Part shown: piece after piece, positions 17,807 to 26,606 of the stretch
Position numbering within the stretch: the first letter of the stretch is position 1
Layout: every line of letters starts with the position of its first letter
Assembly (NCBI GenBank): GCA_934201705.1
Contig: CAKPXF010000007.1
Location: 1-64,000 of the forward strand
Direction: 5' to 3'
Source of the DNA: an uncultured Bacilli bacterium
Lineage (GTDB): Bacteria; Bacillota_I; Bacilli_A; RFN20; CAG-631
DNA length: 64,000 bases
Translations under genes and position numbers: made by a program
The notes under the pieces: model-generated
Seen by the model: only the letters and a program-made list of their open reading frames with translations
Told to the model about the DNA's origin: nothing
Databases searched by the model: none

Positions 17807-17889
17807 TGGTGCGCCTGAAGGGACTTGAACCCCCACACCGAAGTACCAGATCCTAAGTCTGGCGCGTCTGCCAATTCCGCCACAGGCGC
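17807..17889 (-). tRNA. tRNA-Leu (anticodon TAG)
   Basis: The acceptor arms GCGCCTG/CAGGCGC, discriminator A and an encoded CCA bound an 83-base gene. The anticodon loop CTTAGGA lies in stem CCAGA/TCTGG and reads TAG, decoding CUA. The long variable arm and GGTTCAAGTCC T-arm fit tRNA-Leu. It is the last of four minus-strand tRNA genes. Confidence 0.93.
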
Positions 17890-17903
17890 ATTGTAATAAA
17901 AAA

Positions 17904-17979
<76 letters not shown>

Positions 17980-17987
17980 ACATTGTT

Positions 17988-18065
17988 TGGTGACCAGTAC
18001 GGGATTCGAACCCGTGAAGTGCATGCGTGAAAGGCATGTGAGTTAAGCCGCTTCTCCAACTGGCC
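17988..18065 (-). tRNA. tRNA-Glu (anticodon TTC)
   Basis: The acceptor arms GGCCAGT/ACTGGTC (one G-U pair), discriminator A and encoded CCA bound the gene. Anticodon stem CATGC/GCATG holds loop CTTTCAC with anticodon TTC. The D-arm is typical of bacterial tRNA-Glu. Confidence 0.93.
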
Positions 18066-18073
18066 AAAATAAG

Positions 18074-18149
18074 TGGCGCCTTGTGAGAGACTCGAACTCA
18101 CGACACCGCGGTTAACAGCCGCGTGCTCTACCGGCTGAGCTAACAAGGC
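18074..18149 (-). tRNA. tRNA-Asn (anticodon GTT)
   Basis: The acceptor arms GCCTTGT/ACAAGGC, discriminator G and encoded CCA give 76 bases. Anticodon stem CGCGG/CCGCG holds loop CTGTTAA with anticodon GTT. It is the first gene of the minus-strand tRNA cluster. Confidence 0.93.
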
Positions 18150-18335
18150 ACCTTTTCGCTAAAATCATCTAGCGCTACATAATAATAGCATACTTAAAAA
18201 AATGTTGCAAGAAAAAAATATATTTTTTATCTTTTTTTGTCCATTTTTTTCTTTTAAGCCATATTTTTACTCGCTATTATATATAAAAACTTGTATTTTT
18301 ATAAATTTATGTTAAAATAATCAATGTAAATAAAA

Positions 18336-18420
18336 GCCTGTGTGTTGAAATTGGTAGACAAACTTGACTCAAAATCAAGCGGGTAATTCCGTGCCGGTTC
18401 GAGTCCGGCCACAGGCACCA
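18336..18420 (+). tRNA. tRNA-Leu (anticodon CAA)
   Basis: The acceptor arms GCCTGTG/CACAGGC, discriminator A and encoded CCA bound an 85-base gene with a long variable arm. Anticodon stem CTTGA/TCAAG holds loop CTCAAAA with anticodon CAA. It is the only plus-strand tRNA and stands at the left edge of the accessory island. Confidence 0.93.
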
Positions 18421-18432
18421 TATAGATTCGTA

Positions 18433-18470
18433 GGCTTGATACAGTAGAAAATGCTGTTTCAAGCCTTTTT
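18433..18470 (+). terminator. terminator after tRNA-Leu(CAA)
   Basis: GGCTTGATACAG (18433-18444) pairs with CTGTTTCAAGCC (18454-18465), with one mismatch, and a six-T tail follows. The stretch from 18471 to 18636 holds nothing else that I recognise. Confidence 0.8.
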
Positions 18471-18636
18471 TGCACAAATCCGTATGTAAGCACATTGAGA
18501 CTTAATTTGAGGCTTGAGTTAGTTGATGAACAAAAGACTGTATTTATCACAATAAACTTTTATTTTTTTTACTATACTCCTCTAATGCAGCCTATCAGTT
18601 AATACAAGTAGACGAGTTAATTCTATGCTTGATAAA

Positions 18637-18719
18637 TTGAATAATTAACAAAAATAATGTATAATTAGTCCAGGTAATCTAAGTACCAGAAAGTCGAGAT
18701 AGGGCTCGAAGGAGGTACT
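18637..18719 (+). promoter_or_regulatory. promoter and RBS-sequestering leader hairpin of the small Xre gene
   Basis: TTGAAT (18637-18642), a 17-base spacer and TATAAT (18660-18665) form a good promoter. The short leader folds as two nested stems: AGTACC (18682-18687) with GGTACT (18714-18719), and TCGAG (18694-18698) with CTCGA (18705-18709). The outer 3' arm lies in the AGGAGG ribosome site before ATG 18724, so folding would block translation. The arms could alternatively be a DNA operator. Confidence 0.55.
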
Positions 18720-18723
18720 GATT

Positions 18724-18954
18724 ATGGATTATCAAAAAGCCGTATTGGATAAAGTATCTACAGGTGTAAGAATTGGTTCTTTACGCATTAAAGCAGCCCT
18801 AACCCATGACGATTTAGCTGAATTATTGCAGTTAAGATCACCTCGTGTGATTTATGAATGGGAAGCAGGTGCTAAAATACCAAATGTTGAAAACTTGTAT
18901 AATTTAGCTAAAATATTCAATATGAAAATGGAAGACTTACTCGTAGTTGAGTAA
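18724..18954 (+). CDS. small Xre-family DNA-binding regulator
   Basis: This 76-residue protein is a single helix-turn-helix domain: VRIGSLRIKAALTHDDLAELL, SPRVIYEWEAGAKIPNVENLYNLAKIF and a closing MKMEDLLVVE. It has no effector domain, so it can only bind DNA, probably as a dimer. It is the first gene of the accessory island and precedes the seven-gene operon by 362 bases, so it is a candidate regulator of that operon and of itself. A perfect terminator overlaps its last codons, separating it transcriptionally from the operon. Confidence 0.85.
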   Translation: MDYQKAVLDKVSTGVRIGSLRIKAALTHDDLAELLQLRSPRVIYEWEAGAKIPNVENLYNLAKIFNMKMEDLLVVE

Positions 18955-18968
18955 GTCTTCTTTGTTTT
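18931..18968 (+). terminator. terminator overlapping the end of the Xre gene
   Basis: GAAGACTTACTC (18931-18942) and GAGTAAGTCTTC (18949-18960) form a perfect 12-pair stem with loop GTAGTT, then TTTGTTTT. The stem encodes the last residues (EDLLVVE) and the stop, so the coding sequence itself supplies the terminator. Confidence 0.85.
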
Positions 18969-19044
18969 GTGAACTATAGTACATTTTATTTTGTATTAGA
19001 TGCTGATAATATAAATGTGACGTATTAGGAAAATTTGTCATTCA

Positions 19045-19076
19045 TATAGACTAAATCGTCTATATTATGATATAAT
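19045..19076 (+). promoter_or_regulatory. putative operator and -10 box of the seven-gene operon
   Basis: TATAGAC (19045-19051) and GTCTATA (19058-19064) are perfect inverted arms immediately upstream of TATAAT (19071-19076). The -35 region is covered by the palindrome and is not consensus, as in activator- or repressor-controlled promoters. The Xre protein encoded just upstream is the obvious candidate to bind here. Confidence 0.45.
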
Positions 19077-19081
19077 TTTAA

Positions 19082-19295
19082 TAGATACTTATGCATGTTC
19101 CGAAGTGTTAATAGGAACTTTACCTATATGGAAAGTTGGAGCGGTTTTTATGGTTGGGATATACCATATTAGGAGTAAACCAATAGTTAAAAGCTAATTT
19201 TCAAGAGTGGTATTGCGTATCTAAACAAAATAACATAAGAAGAGGATGAATGTTATTGAAGTGGCGATAGGATAATACCTACCGTCACTTTTTCG
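19082..19295 (+). ncRNA. structured leader RNA ending in an intrinsic terminator
   Basis: TAGATAC (19082-19088) pairs with GTATCTA (19217-19223) and would close a domain of about 140 bases. Inside it are GTTCC/GGAAC (19097-19118), CTTT-CC/GG-AAAG (about 19118-19135), and GGTTT/AAACC (19143-19181) enclosing TATGGT/ACCATA (19149-19168). After a spacer, GTGGCGATAGG (19261-19271) and CCTACCGTCAC (19278-19288) form a terminator with five T. The operon's AAGGAGG site follows at once. It could be an attenuator, a riboswitch or a separate small RNA serving the operon. AGAGTGGTATTGCG at about 19204 resembles a T-box core but lacks its conserved ACC. Confidence 0.5.
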
Positions 19296-19316
19296 TTTTA
19301 AGGAGGTGTCAATAAC

Positions 19317-20246
19317 ATGAAGAAAAAGAGTAAAGTTATAGGCAAGGACTATGATAAATTAGAAAAAGAAAACCTATGTGATAGAATCGATTATTATGGT
19401 CTAATTACCAAAGATGGCAGAATTAAAATTGACACAAAGAGATATAAAAAATTCTTTGCAATTCCTGATAGTAAAATTGAAAGAAGACACTCTGTTTATT
19501 ACCTTCCAACAAAACAGCATAGATCTGATTATAAATGTAATTGGTTCAGAGATTTGTTAGCAGATTATAAGAAATTATGGTTTAGAGAATATAAAAGCTT
19601 TATTGATAGTATTAAGACACCAAAACAAGTAGAAGATAATGCTAGAGTAGCATATTTAGCAGATGGTATATTAGATTATGATGAAGCTAATGAAAAAGCA
19701 TTTATTGCTGGGTTAAGAAGAAGTGCAGACTATAAAGTCATTATTAAATCTTTATATGCTCAATTCTTCCATCAATTAATGTCTAGCATAGACGCTTTAT
19801 GCTTAAAGATGTTAACTGCATGTGGTTATAAAGAAGAAGATTACACTAAGAAACAATTTGATATTTATATGCAAGGTCTACAAGGTGATAATGCATTATC
19901 ATTTAGGCAATATAATAATTACAAATTGTATGATAGAGCATTTACTGTTTGGAACTTTCTAAAACATAACTCTCTTAGATCATGTAAAATATTGAAACAA
20001 TGGTATCCTAATATGGTTTGGGATCCAGAAGATAGATATCAAAATGGTGAATCTGCCCTTACAGTTGTTAAACTAGATGAAAAATTCATTTTAGATTGCT
20101 TAGATAACTTACATTTATTTTTTGATGAATTATGTGCAAGATCTTTTGGTGAAAATGCTGATGACGCTCAATGGGATTATGATGATTATTTTGAAGAAGT
20201 AGTGCAAGATCAAATTGATGTCGTAGTTAATCCACTAGACTTGTGA
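19317..20246 (+). CDS. operon gene 1: helical protein of unknown function
   Basis: I do not recognise this 309-residue soluble protein. Residues 1-90 are basic and mixed. Residues 130-290 are helical, with a long helix (KVIIKSLYAQFFHQLMSSIDALCLKML), then DRAFTVWNFLKHNSLRSCKIL and a C-terminal acidic tail (EDYFEEVVQDQID). The NFLKHNS segment recalls the C-terminal helix of some HEPN proteins, but a clear RxxxxH pair is not obvious, so this is speculation. AAGGAGG lies directly before the ATG. It is the first gene of the operon and ends 21 bases before the helicase, whose own GGAGG site lies in the gap. Confidence 0.75.
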   Translation: MKKKSKVIGKDYDKLEKENLCDRIDYYGLITKDGRIKIDTKRYKKFFAIPDSKIERRHSVYYLPTKQHRSDYKCNWFRDLLADYKKLWFREYKSFIDSIKTPKQVEDNARVAYLADGILDYDEANEKAFIAGLRRSADYKVIIKSLYAQFFHQLMSSIDALCLKMLTACGYKEEDYTKKQFDIYMQGLQGDNALSFRQYNNYKLYDRAFTVWNFLKHNSLRSCKILKQWYPNMVWDPEDRYQNGESALTVVKLDEKFILDCLDNLHLFFDELCARSFGENADDAQWDYDDYFEEVVQDQIDVVVNPLDL

Positions 20247-20267
20247 CGAGATAATGGAGGTGAACCT

Positions 20268-23200
20268 ATGGGGTATTTATATCTTAATTTTTTAGAAAAT
20301 ATGAATCAAGGTAGTAAAAGCTGGGATGACTTTTATACATCTTCATTGAAAGAACAATATGAAGTCATAAAAAGAAAGGTTGGATTAAATGTTAACCTTC
20401 AGGAATTTTTATCATATGCTTTTCCTACGCAAACATCCAAAAACTATTACATTTCAATGCCAAGCTTTGATAGAAGAGTTAAACAAGACAGAAGAGGCAA
20501 AGATGTAATTTATAATATTGTCATTCGTCCTGAGAAGGATTCATACTTAAATAATGTTGTGCCTAATAATTATGATTTACTGATAATAGGTGATGTCACA
20601 TTTAATAATGTTATTGATATAACAATTAAAGGTATCGAATTAATAGATATTAATGTTGCTAAATTTGGTGAAATCAAAGTTAATTGTTATGCAGCAACTG
20701 CAACAACTACAAAATCTTTAATAACAAGAGAGGGAAGATCAGTAACAGTTCCTGATTATGGTACAAGAGACCTCCAAAGTGCTGTTTTAACACATGATTT
20801 CGTAGATAGATTATGTAATGATATTTCTAGCTATCCTGTTCCAAATCCTAAAGAGGCTTTAAGTACATTCCAAAATTGGCAAAATTATATTAATTTTAGA
20901 AAATATTACTTAGGTAAGCAATCTGAGCGTTGCGAAGAAATTGATGATGTTATAGTTTGTGACTCTTTTATGATTTCAAAAGAAACTTATCGCAGAAATG
21001 AAGATGTTTTTTCTGATTATCTTTTAGATGATATCGCAGACTTTGCACGTGGCGAGCAAATTATACTTTCAAAAAATGTTAATGGTTCTGAAAGCTTTCC
21101 TTTAATTAGAGTAGATATTAACAAGAATAGAAAAACAGTTCTTAGTGAAACTATTGGTAAATCAGGCAAAGGTAAAAGCAAATATGAAGTCAATCTCCAG
21201 AGATACACAAAAGATGCTATGGGTTTATCTCCAACACCACCAGCATACGATGAAAATGGAAATATAGTAAAAGGTTCAAGATTTTATCAATATTTACTAG
21301 GGGAAAGATATTTATTAACTCATGTTGACATTGAACCAGATTGCACTGAATTAGAAAAAGAATTTGATAAGAATTGTAAGAACGCATTTAATGAAATAGA
21401 TACGCGTTATTCAAGCATTATCAGTAATGATTTAAACCATTTTATGGATGGTCAAAGACCAATTACTGAAAATCAATATAATTCAATGTTTGACAAATAT
21501 GTTGAGGAACTAAATAATTCTTTAGACTTAGATGTTGAAAATAATAAAGATAGAGAAGTAAAGCGTGAATATGAAGCAGCACTTAAGATTGCAGCGACAT
21601 CTTTTGAAAATGAAATTAAGAAAATCAATTCATCTTTTGATGATAAAGTTAAGAAAATTAAAGAAGAAAAATTAAAGGAAAAAGACGAAAAGAAAAAAAT
21701 AGAAGAACTTCAGAAAGAAAAAGAATCTGAAATTAAAAGGAACGAGTTAGAAAAGGAAACAGCTTTATCTAATGTTTACTTAAAAGATTTTTATATTGAG
21801 AGAAATAAAAAGCTAATTGAAAACAAGAAGAAAAGTTTTTCTATTCAAATGCAAGCTGAGCTTGATAGAATAAGCAAAGATAAAAAGAAACAATTAGAAA
21901 TTCAGTATAAAAATCAAATTGAAGATGAAAAAACTGATGCTAATTCTAAATTCAGAAAGCAATTTGAAGCTGATAAAGCAATTAAAATTGAAAATGAAAC
22001 AATAAGAAGATATCAAATATATTTTAGACTAGATACAGCAGAAGATAAGCTTTCGAATATCCAAAAGGAAATTGAGACAATAAATGCTAAATACCTAACA
22101 TATGATAATAGAGCTGAAAAAGCTAAAATTGATAGACAAGAAAAAGCATTAAATTCATTTATTGGTGGTTATGTAAAGAATCCATTCTTACCCACATATT
22201 TATTCTCACCAGAAACATTGGCACAAGCTCCTATAAGCACAATGAAAGATCCTGACTGGTGTCTTGAAAGCTTGAACGATGGTCAAAAATTAGCCGTTAA
22301 AAAAGCTTTAGCAAGTGAAAGTATTTTCTTATTACAAGGCCCTCCAGGAACTGGTAAAACGCAAGTGATTGCTGAAATAACTGCACAATTAGCTAGACAA
22401 GGTAAGAAGGTACTTATTTCTTCTGAAACACATAAGGCAATTGATAATGTATTTGAAAGATTACCTAAGATTCCAGAGATTCGACCACTACGTTTGATTC
22501 CATCACAAAATGGAAAAGAGACTAATTATAGTCCAGAACGTTTAGTGGATAATTTCTACTTAAACATTAGCGGTAATCTAGAAAAGCAAATCAATAGGTT
22601 TGAGCATTTTGAAGAAGCTAAGAAGACATTCGATGAGCAAATGAGCTTGTTAAGAAGAGATTATGACAGAATTTTAAGACTTAAAAAAGAAAATATCCAA
22701 ATCGAAAATCAACGAAATAGATTACTTGAAACTATTAATAAGTACAACAAGAACTTAGAAGAATATCGAGATAATCTTGCTACAATTAACGCTGAGCTTG
22801 ATGAATATAGAAGAACAAATAAATATATTGATTTACTTAGATTCGTAACTGATGGTGTTAAGGAACAATATATTGATGAATTTAAGAATAGAATTCAATC
22901 ATTATTACAAACATTCAGTAGTTTGGCATCAGTCAATGTTGATTTTGCATTTGAACTTTATCATCTTGATATAGGTGAAGTAAGAAATGAATTATCGCAT
23001 ATTTTATCTGATGATACAGTTGGAAAATTAGAAGAACGAAGGACTCAACTTCGTAATGAACTACAAAAATTAAGAGATCCTGATACAGATGAAGCACCTG
23101 AAGAAGGTGATGAGAATTATGATGAATACAAGAAATATCAAAGTGAACTTAAAGAGGTAGTAAATCAAATTAAATCAGCTACTAAGAATACTGATTTTGA

Positions 23201-24890
23201 TTTTTCTTCAAGCAAAATCTACGCAATTGTTCCATCTATTATTAATGATAAGAATCTATTAAAAGTTCTTCCTGAGCAACTAACTTCATTTAAGATTCAA
23301 GCTCAGACAATCATTAATGAAATAAAAGAAAATGTAGATATTTCCATCAATAAGTATTCATCGCAATATGATGATCTTAATTCAAAGATGATTGATATTC
23401 AAAGAGAAATAAGTAAGAGTAAGTCTTTATATGAAGAATTAGGTAATAATCAAGGTATAGAAGAATGTAATGAACTTAATTCTCTATTGAAGCAAAAAAT
23501 AACTAGATTTTTTAGAGATTTCGATATCATTAGAGAGTATGATTCTGATAATCTAGAAACAGCATTCACTATAATTACTGAAGAGTGGAATAAGCTTGAG
23601 TATGATTATAAAAGAACTGCAGTTCAAAATAAAAAGAAAATCCCTATGTATAAAGAAATTTGTAAGTATTTAGAGCAAGAAGATATTCTTGAAGAAGATA
23701 GACAAGCTTATACTAGAGAACTTTATAATTGTGTAAATGTCTTTGGTATTACTTGTACAAGTAGAGATAGATTTACAAAGTCTCAACTTGTTGAACTTGA
23801 AAGATATGGTATTGAGTCAGTTGATATTAAATCTCAAGGAATAGATGTAGTCATTATCGATGAAGTTTCAAAATCTTCATTCTTAGATTTATTGATTCCA
23901 ATTTTATATGGTAAGACAGTAATATTAGTAGGTGACCATCGACAATTGCCACCAATGTATGACTTAAGACATATGAGAAAAGAAGACTTTGAAGGCCTTG
24001 ATGAAGACGTTATTACAAAAGAAATAAATGATTCATATACTGAATTATATGAAGAATGTTTCTTCAAGACATTGTATGAAAAAGTACCACAAGACTTTAG
24101 AGTGATGCTTAATAAACAATATCGTTGTCACAGTCATATCATGGAAGTATTCAATCATTTCTATGGTGGAAGTCAAAAAGGACTTATGGTTGGTAAAAAA
24201 CAACAAGATGATGAAAAACAACATAATCTAACTGTTAAGATTAATGGTAATACAATTATTGAACCAAAATATCACGTTTATTTTATTGATTGTGATCAAA
24301 AAGAATCCAGTGCTTATGAAGGTAGTACTTCAAAAGTTAATGAACAAGAAGCACAAGTTGCAATTCAATTGTTAAAACAAATTGATAAAGCAAGTCTTGA
24401 TGCAGTTAATTCAGGAAAAGTTATTGTTAATAAGGCTAAGAAGATAGATGAAAGATTAAGTGCAGGTATAATTTGTACTTATGGTGACCAAGCATCATTA
24501 ATTAAGAAAATGAGAAGAGGCCAAAGATATGAAGGTCTATCTGAAAAACAAGATGAACGATTGATTATCAGTACTGTCGATGACTTCCAGGGCGATGAGC
24601 GTGATGTAATAATTCTATCTATGGTTCGTAATCCTGCTAATGCTGAAAAAGCCAATGCTGAATTCATTAAGAAGTTTGAAAGAATTAACGTTGCACTATC
24701 TCGTGCAAGAAAGCTTTTGATTGTTGTTGGTTCTAAGAAATATCTATCTGAAGCTGGAATAATCGATTTACCTGATCTGACAGGAGATCATTTCTTGGAT
24801 AAAAAGAATTTCCACGTTTATAAGGAAATAATTGACACTATTTACTTTAGAGGTAAGGTGTTAACTGCAAATGATATAATAGGAGAGTGA
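20268..24890 (+). CDS. operon gene 2: giant UPF1-like superfamily 1 helicase
   Basis: This 1540-residue protein contains all SF1 helicase motifs of the AAA_11/AAA_12 (UPF1/DNA2-like) group. Walker A GPPGTGKT is at about 691, Walker B VVIIDE at about 1194, GDHRQLPPM at about 1222, KQYRCHSHIM at about 1282, TVDDFQGDERDV at about 1436 and NVALSRARKL at about 1475. Residues 1-400 are an unrecognised mixed domain. Residues 420-640 are a highly charged coiled coil, and a second helical insertion (about 770-1140) splits the two RecA folds. It should translocate on or remodel RNA or DNA. It is preceded by GGAGG and followed after six bases by the HEPN-containing gene. It is far larger than housekeeping helicases, as is usual in conflict systems. 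Confidence 0.9.
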   Translation: MGYLYLNFLENMNQGSKSWDDFYTSSLKEQYEVIKRKVGLNVNLQEFLSYAFPTQTSKNYYISMPSFDRRVKQDRRGKDVIYNIVIRPEKDSYLNNVVPNNYDLLIIGDVTFNNVIDITIKGIELIDINVAKFGEIKVNCYAATATTTKSLITREGRSVTVPDYGTRDLQSAVLTHDFVDRLCNDISSYPVPNPKEALSTFQNWQNYINFRKYYLGKQSERCEEIDDVIVCDSFMISKETYRRNEDVFSDYLLDDIADFARGEQIILSKNVNGSESFPLIRVDINKNRKTVLSETIGKSGKGKSKYEVNLQRYTKDAMGLSPTPPAYDENGNIVKGSRFYQYLLGERYLLTHVDIEPDCTELEKEFDKNCKNAFNEIDTRYSSIISNDLNHFMDGQRPITENQYNSMFDKYVEELNNSLDLDVENNKDREVKREYEAALKIAATSFENEIKKINSSFDDKVKKIKEEKLKEKDEKKKIEELQKEKESEIKRNELEKETALSNVYLKDFYIERNKKLIENKKKSFSIQMQAELDRISKDKKKQLEIQYKNQIEDEKTDANSKFRKQFEADKAIKIENETIRRYQIYFRLDTAEDKLSNIQKEIETINAKYLTYDNRAEKAKIDRQEKALNSFIGGYVKNPFLPTYLFSPETLAQAPISTMKDPDWCLESLNDGQKLAVKKALASESIFLLQGPPGTGKTQVIAEITAQLARQGKKVLISSETHKAIDNVFERLPKIPEIRPLRLIPSQNGKETNYSPERLVDNFYLNISGNLEKQINRFEHFEEAKKTFDEQMSLLRRDYDRILRLKKENIQIENQRNRLLETINKYNKNLEEYRDNLATINAELDEYRRTNKYIDLLRFVTDGVKEQYIDEFKNRIQSLLQTFSSLASVNVDFAFELYHLDIGEVRNELSHILSDDTVGKLEERRTQLRNELQKLRDPDTDEAPEEGDENYDEYKKYQSELKEVVNQIKSATKNTDFDFSSSKIYAIVPSIINDKNLLKVLPEQLTSFKIQAQTIINEIKENVDISINKYSSQYDDLNSKMIDIQREISKSKSLYEELGNNQGIEECNELNSLLKQKITRFFRDFDIIREYDSDNLETAFTIITEEWNKLEYDYKRTAVQNKKKIPMYKEICKYLEQEDILEEDRQAYTRELYNCVNVFGITCTSRDRFTKSQLVELERYGIESVDIKSQGIDVVIIDEVSKSSFLDLLIPILYGKTVILVGDHRQLPPMYDLRHMRKEDFEGLDEDVITKEINDSYTELYEECFFKTLYEKVPQDFRVMLNKQYRCHSHIMEVFNHFYGGSQKGLMVGKKQQDDEKQHNLTVKINGNTIIEPKYHVYFIDCDQKESSAYEGSTSKVNEQEAQVAIQLLKQIDKASLDAVNSGKVIVNKAKKIDERLSAGIICTYGDQASLIKKMRRGQRYEGLSEKQDERLIISTVDDFQGDERDVIILSMVRNPANAEKANAEFIKKFERINVALSRARKLLIVVGSKKYLSEAGIIDLPDLTGDHFLDKKNFHVYKEIIDTIYFRGKVLTANDIIGE

Positions 24891-24896
24891 TAGATT

Positions 24897-26606
24897 ATGG
24901 ATGAAAAAATATTAAAACAATTAAAAACCAATTGTCCATTTCCTCTTCTAATATATAAGACAAGCGTGAAATATAATGAAGTTCGTAAAGCTTCTGGTAT
25001 AGCTTATATCCTCTTAGATTTGATTCAAAAAGAAAGCGAATCTAATGACAAGATATCAGATGTTTTATTAAAGTTTGATATACCTACAAACCTACATTAT
25101 ATTTTTGGACAAGAAATAGCTAACTTGATGAGTACAGATATTTTGTCTTCTCATTTTGATCCATCTTACTTTGCAAAGCCAACATATTTTAAACAAATAA
25201 CAATTGGTGATGTTGAACTTACAACTAAAGGAAAGAAAATGTTCCAAGATGGTGCAATCCCAACTGGTGCAGAAAAGGTAAAAGTTAAAGATATTTACTT
25301 TAGTCCTGTTACAAGAAAGTTTGATGTTGAAAGCAAAGTTCCATATATGACTCTAGGAAGTTCATTCTTGGGTGATGATTTTATGGATCGTGTTGATGTT
25401 GATATAAGTGGGATGGAAGATTATATCAATGCTAATGGAACTAAGATTGGTTTGAAAGCCGAAGAAAGAGTTGTATCTTTTGAATGTGAAGAGCCACAAA
25501 AAATGCATACAAGAAAAGAAGAAGGAATGACAATTGTTATCAGACCTTCCGGGGTTGAATTCAAATTTGATACAACAGATGAGAATGCATTTTTCAATAA
25601 GTACTATACTTCAAGGCTTATGACCGATGGCTTACTAGCCAAGAATAAGTATAAGTTTGTTAATGAAAAGAAAGATATCGTTGAAGTTCCAACTGTGTCA
25701 ATCAATGAATTAACAAATATAACAAATGTTTATATACCTGATGATGCTCAAAAACAAGCATCACGCCCATGCAAATTCTTCTTTAGTAAAAATAGATTAG
25801 GTGTTAAAGGTGTAGATACATCAATGAAATTAGGCGTTGATGATTCGATAACATTATTAAATTACTTAAATTTAAATGCAGAATTTGCTCTATTGGATAA
25901 AAGTAGTTTGAAATACTATAGTCCTTTAAATGTTGCTATGCCATGTGAGCAACTTGGTGATACATTTGAGATGCAATTACTAGTTGAAAGAACTGCTGAT
26001 GAAGAAGTTTTAAAAAGTGTTTTATTGAAGCTTTATGATATTTATCATGATGAAACGTTCAGTGCTGAAATTGGTAAAGCAATCTTGTTTATAGTAGAGT
26101 CATTAAAAGACTCGAGTTATTTTGAAAAGTATTCAACTAATCAATTAAGTAAATATAATAGCGTGGATGAACAAATTGATTTGTTATTGAAAATGAATTC
26201 TTCATTCAAAATTAATGCTGATTGGAATGAATATTTCAAGGCAATTGGTTCTAATTTAGTTACAAATAGTATTAATGAGATTCGTCTTGATAACATGATT
26301 TACAAGAATACCATTTTAACTCCATTGAAGAATGAACTAAAGATTGGTGCTCAAGATTATGTGAAGATGTTTGCTGAGCCAGTATTGAGTGAAGACCAAG
26401 ATTTAGTTTATCAAGCCTTGGAAACAGCAGGATTTGAAACAAATCAAATTCTAGGCGTTGTCAATGTAGTTGAAACTTATATGGATAAAATTCTTAATGA
26501 TGAAAGCATATCTGCTGATACGAGTCTTGCTGATAAGTTTAGAACGGTTTCATCTAACCTTTGGAACCTTTTTCATCTAACCTTTGGAACCTTAATGATA
26601 TGTTAG
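24897..26606 (+). CDS. operon gene 3, N-terminal part (frameshifted HEPN protein)
   Basis: This is the first 560 or so residues of a protein whose frame is broken. No known domain is obvious to me. There is a beta-rich middle region (about 95-300) and helical stretches after 370. The natural frame runs to DKFRTVSSNLWNLN at about 26570. Here a second, exact copy of a 23-base unit (26571-26593) shifts the frame, and translation ends at 26606 after the foreign tail FHLTFGTLMIC. Removing one copy joins it to the downstream frame as a single protein of about 737 residues. It begins six bases after the helicase gene. Confidence 0.8.
   Translation: MDEKILKQLKTNCPFPLLIYKTSVKYNEVRKASGIAYILLDLIQKESESNDKISDVLLKFDIPTNLHYIFGQEIANLMSTDILSSHFDPSYFAKPTYFKQITIGDVELTTKGKKMFQDGAIPTGAEKVKVKDIYFSPVTRKFDVESKVPYMTLGSSFLGDDFMDRVDVDISGMEDYINANGTKIGLKAEERVVSFECEEPQKMHTRKEEGMTIVIRPSGVEFKFDTTDENAFFNKYYTSRLMTDGLLAKNKYKFVNEKKDIVEVPTVSINELTNITNVYIPDDAQKQASRPCKFFFSKNRLGVKGVDTSMKLGVDDSITLLNYLNLNAEFALLDKSSLKYYSPLNVAMPCEQLGDTFEMQLLVERTADEEVLKSVLLKLYDIYHDETFSAEIGKAILFIVESLKDSSYFEKYSTNQLSKYNSVDEQIDLLLKMNSSFKINADWNEYFKAIGSNLVTNSINEIRLDNMIYKNTILTPLKNELKIGAQDYVKMFAEPVLSEDQDLVYQALETAGFETNQILGVVNVVETYMDKILNDESISADTSLADKFRTVSSNLWNLFHLTFGTLMIC
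26548..26593 (+). repeat. exact 23-bp tandem duplication causing a frameshift
   Basis: The unit beginning TTTCATCTAACC and ending GGAACCTT occurs at 26548-26570 and again, without a mismatch, at 26571-26593. Because 23 is not a multiple of three it breaks operon gene 3. Deletion of one unit restores WNLNDMLGIG in frame. Perfect identity points to a very recent event, a reversible slip, or an assembly error. Confidence 0.95.

Noticed and set aside
18336..18420. tRNA-Leu(CAA) 3' end as an integrase attachment site
   Set aside because: I did not find a repeat of the tRNA 3' end at the other side of the island, and the only recombinase remnants are serine type, which rarely use tRNA genes. Not excluded, but unsupported.
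18299..18550. Minus-strand frame containing PVAGLEPARNYPLDFESSLS
   Set aside because: This is the familiar false protein produced by the antisense of a tRNA-Leu gene (18336-18420).
19082..19295. T-box riboswitch
   Set aside because: AGAGTGGTATTGCG matches 11 of 14 positions of the T-box core, but the conserved ACC of the bulge is ATT, no clear specifier stem is seen, and no amino-acid-related gene follows. I keep it only as a structured leader.
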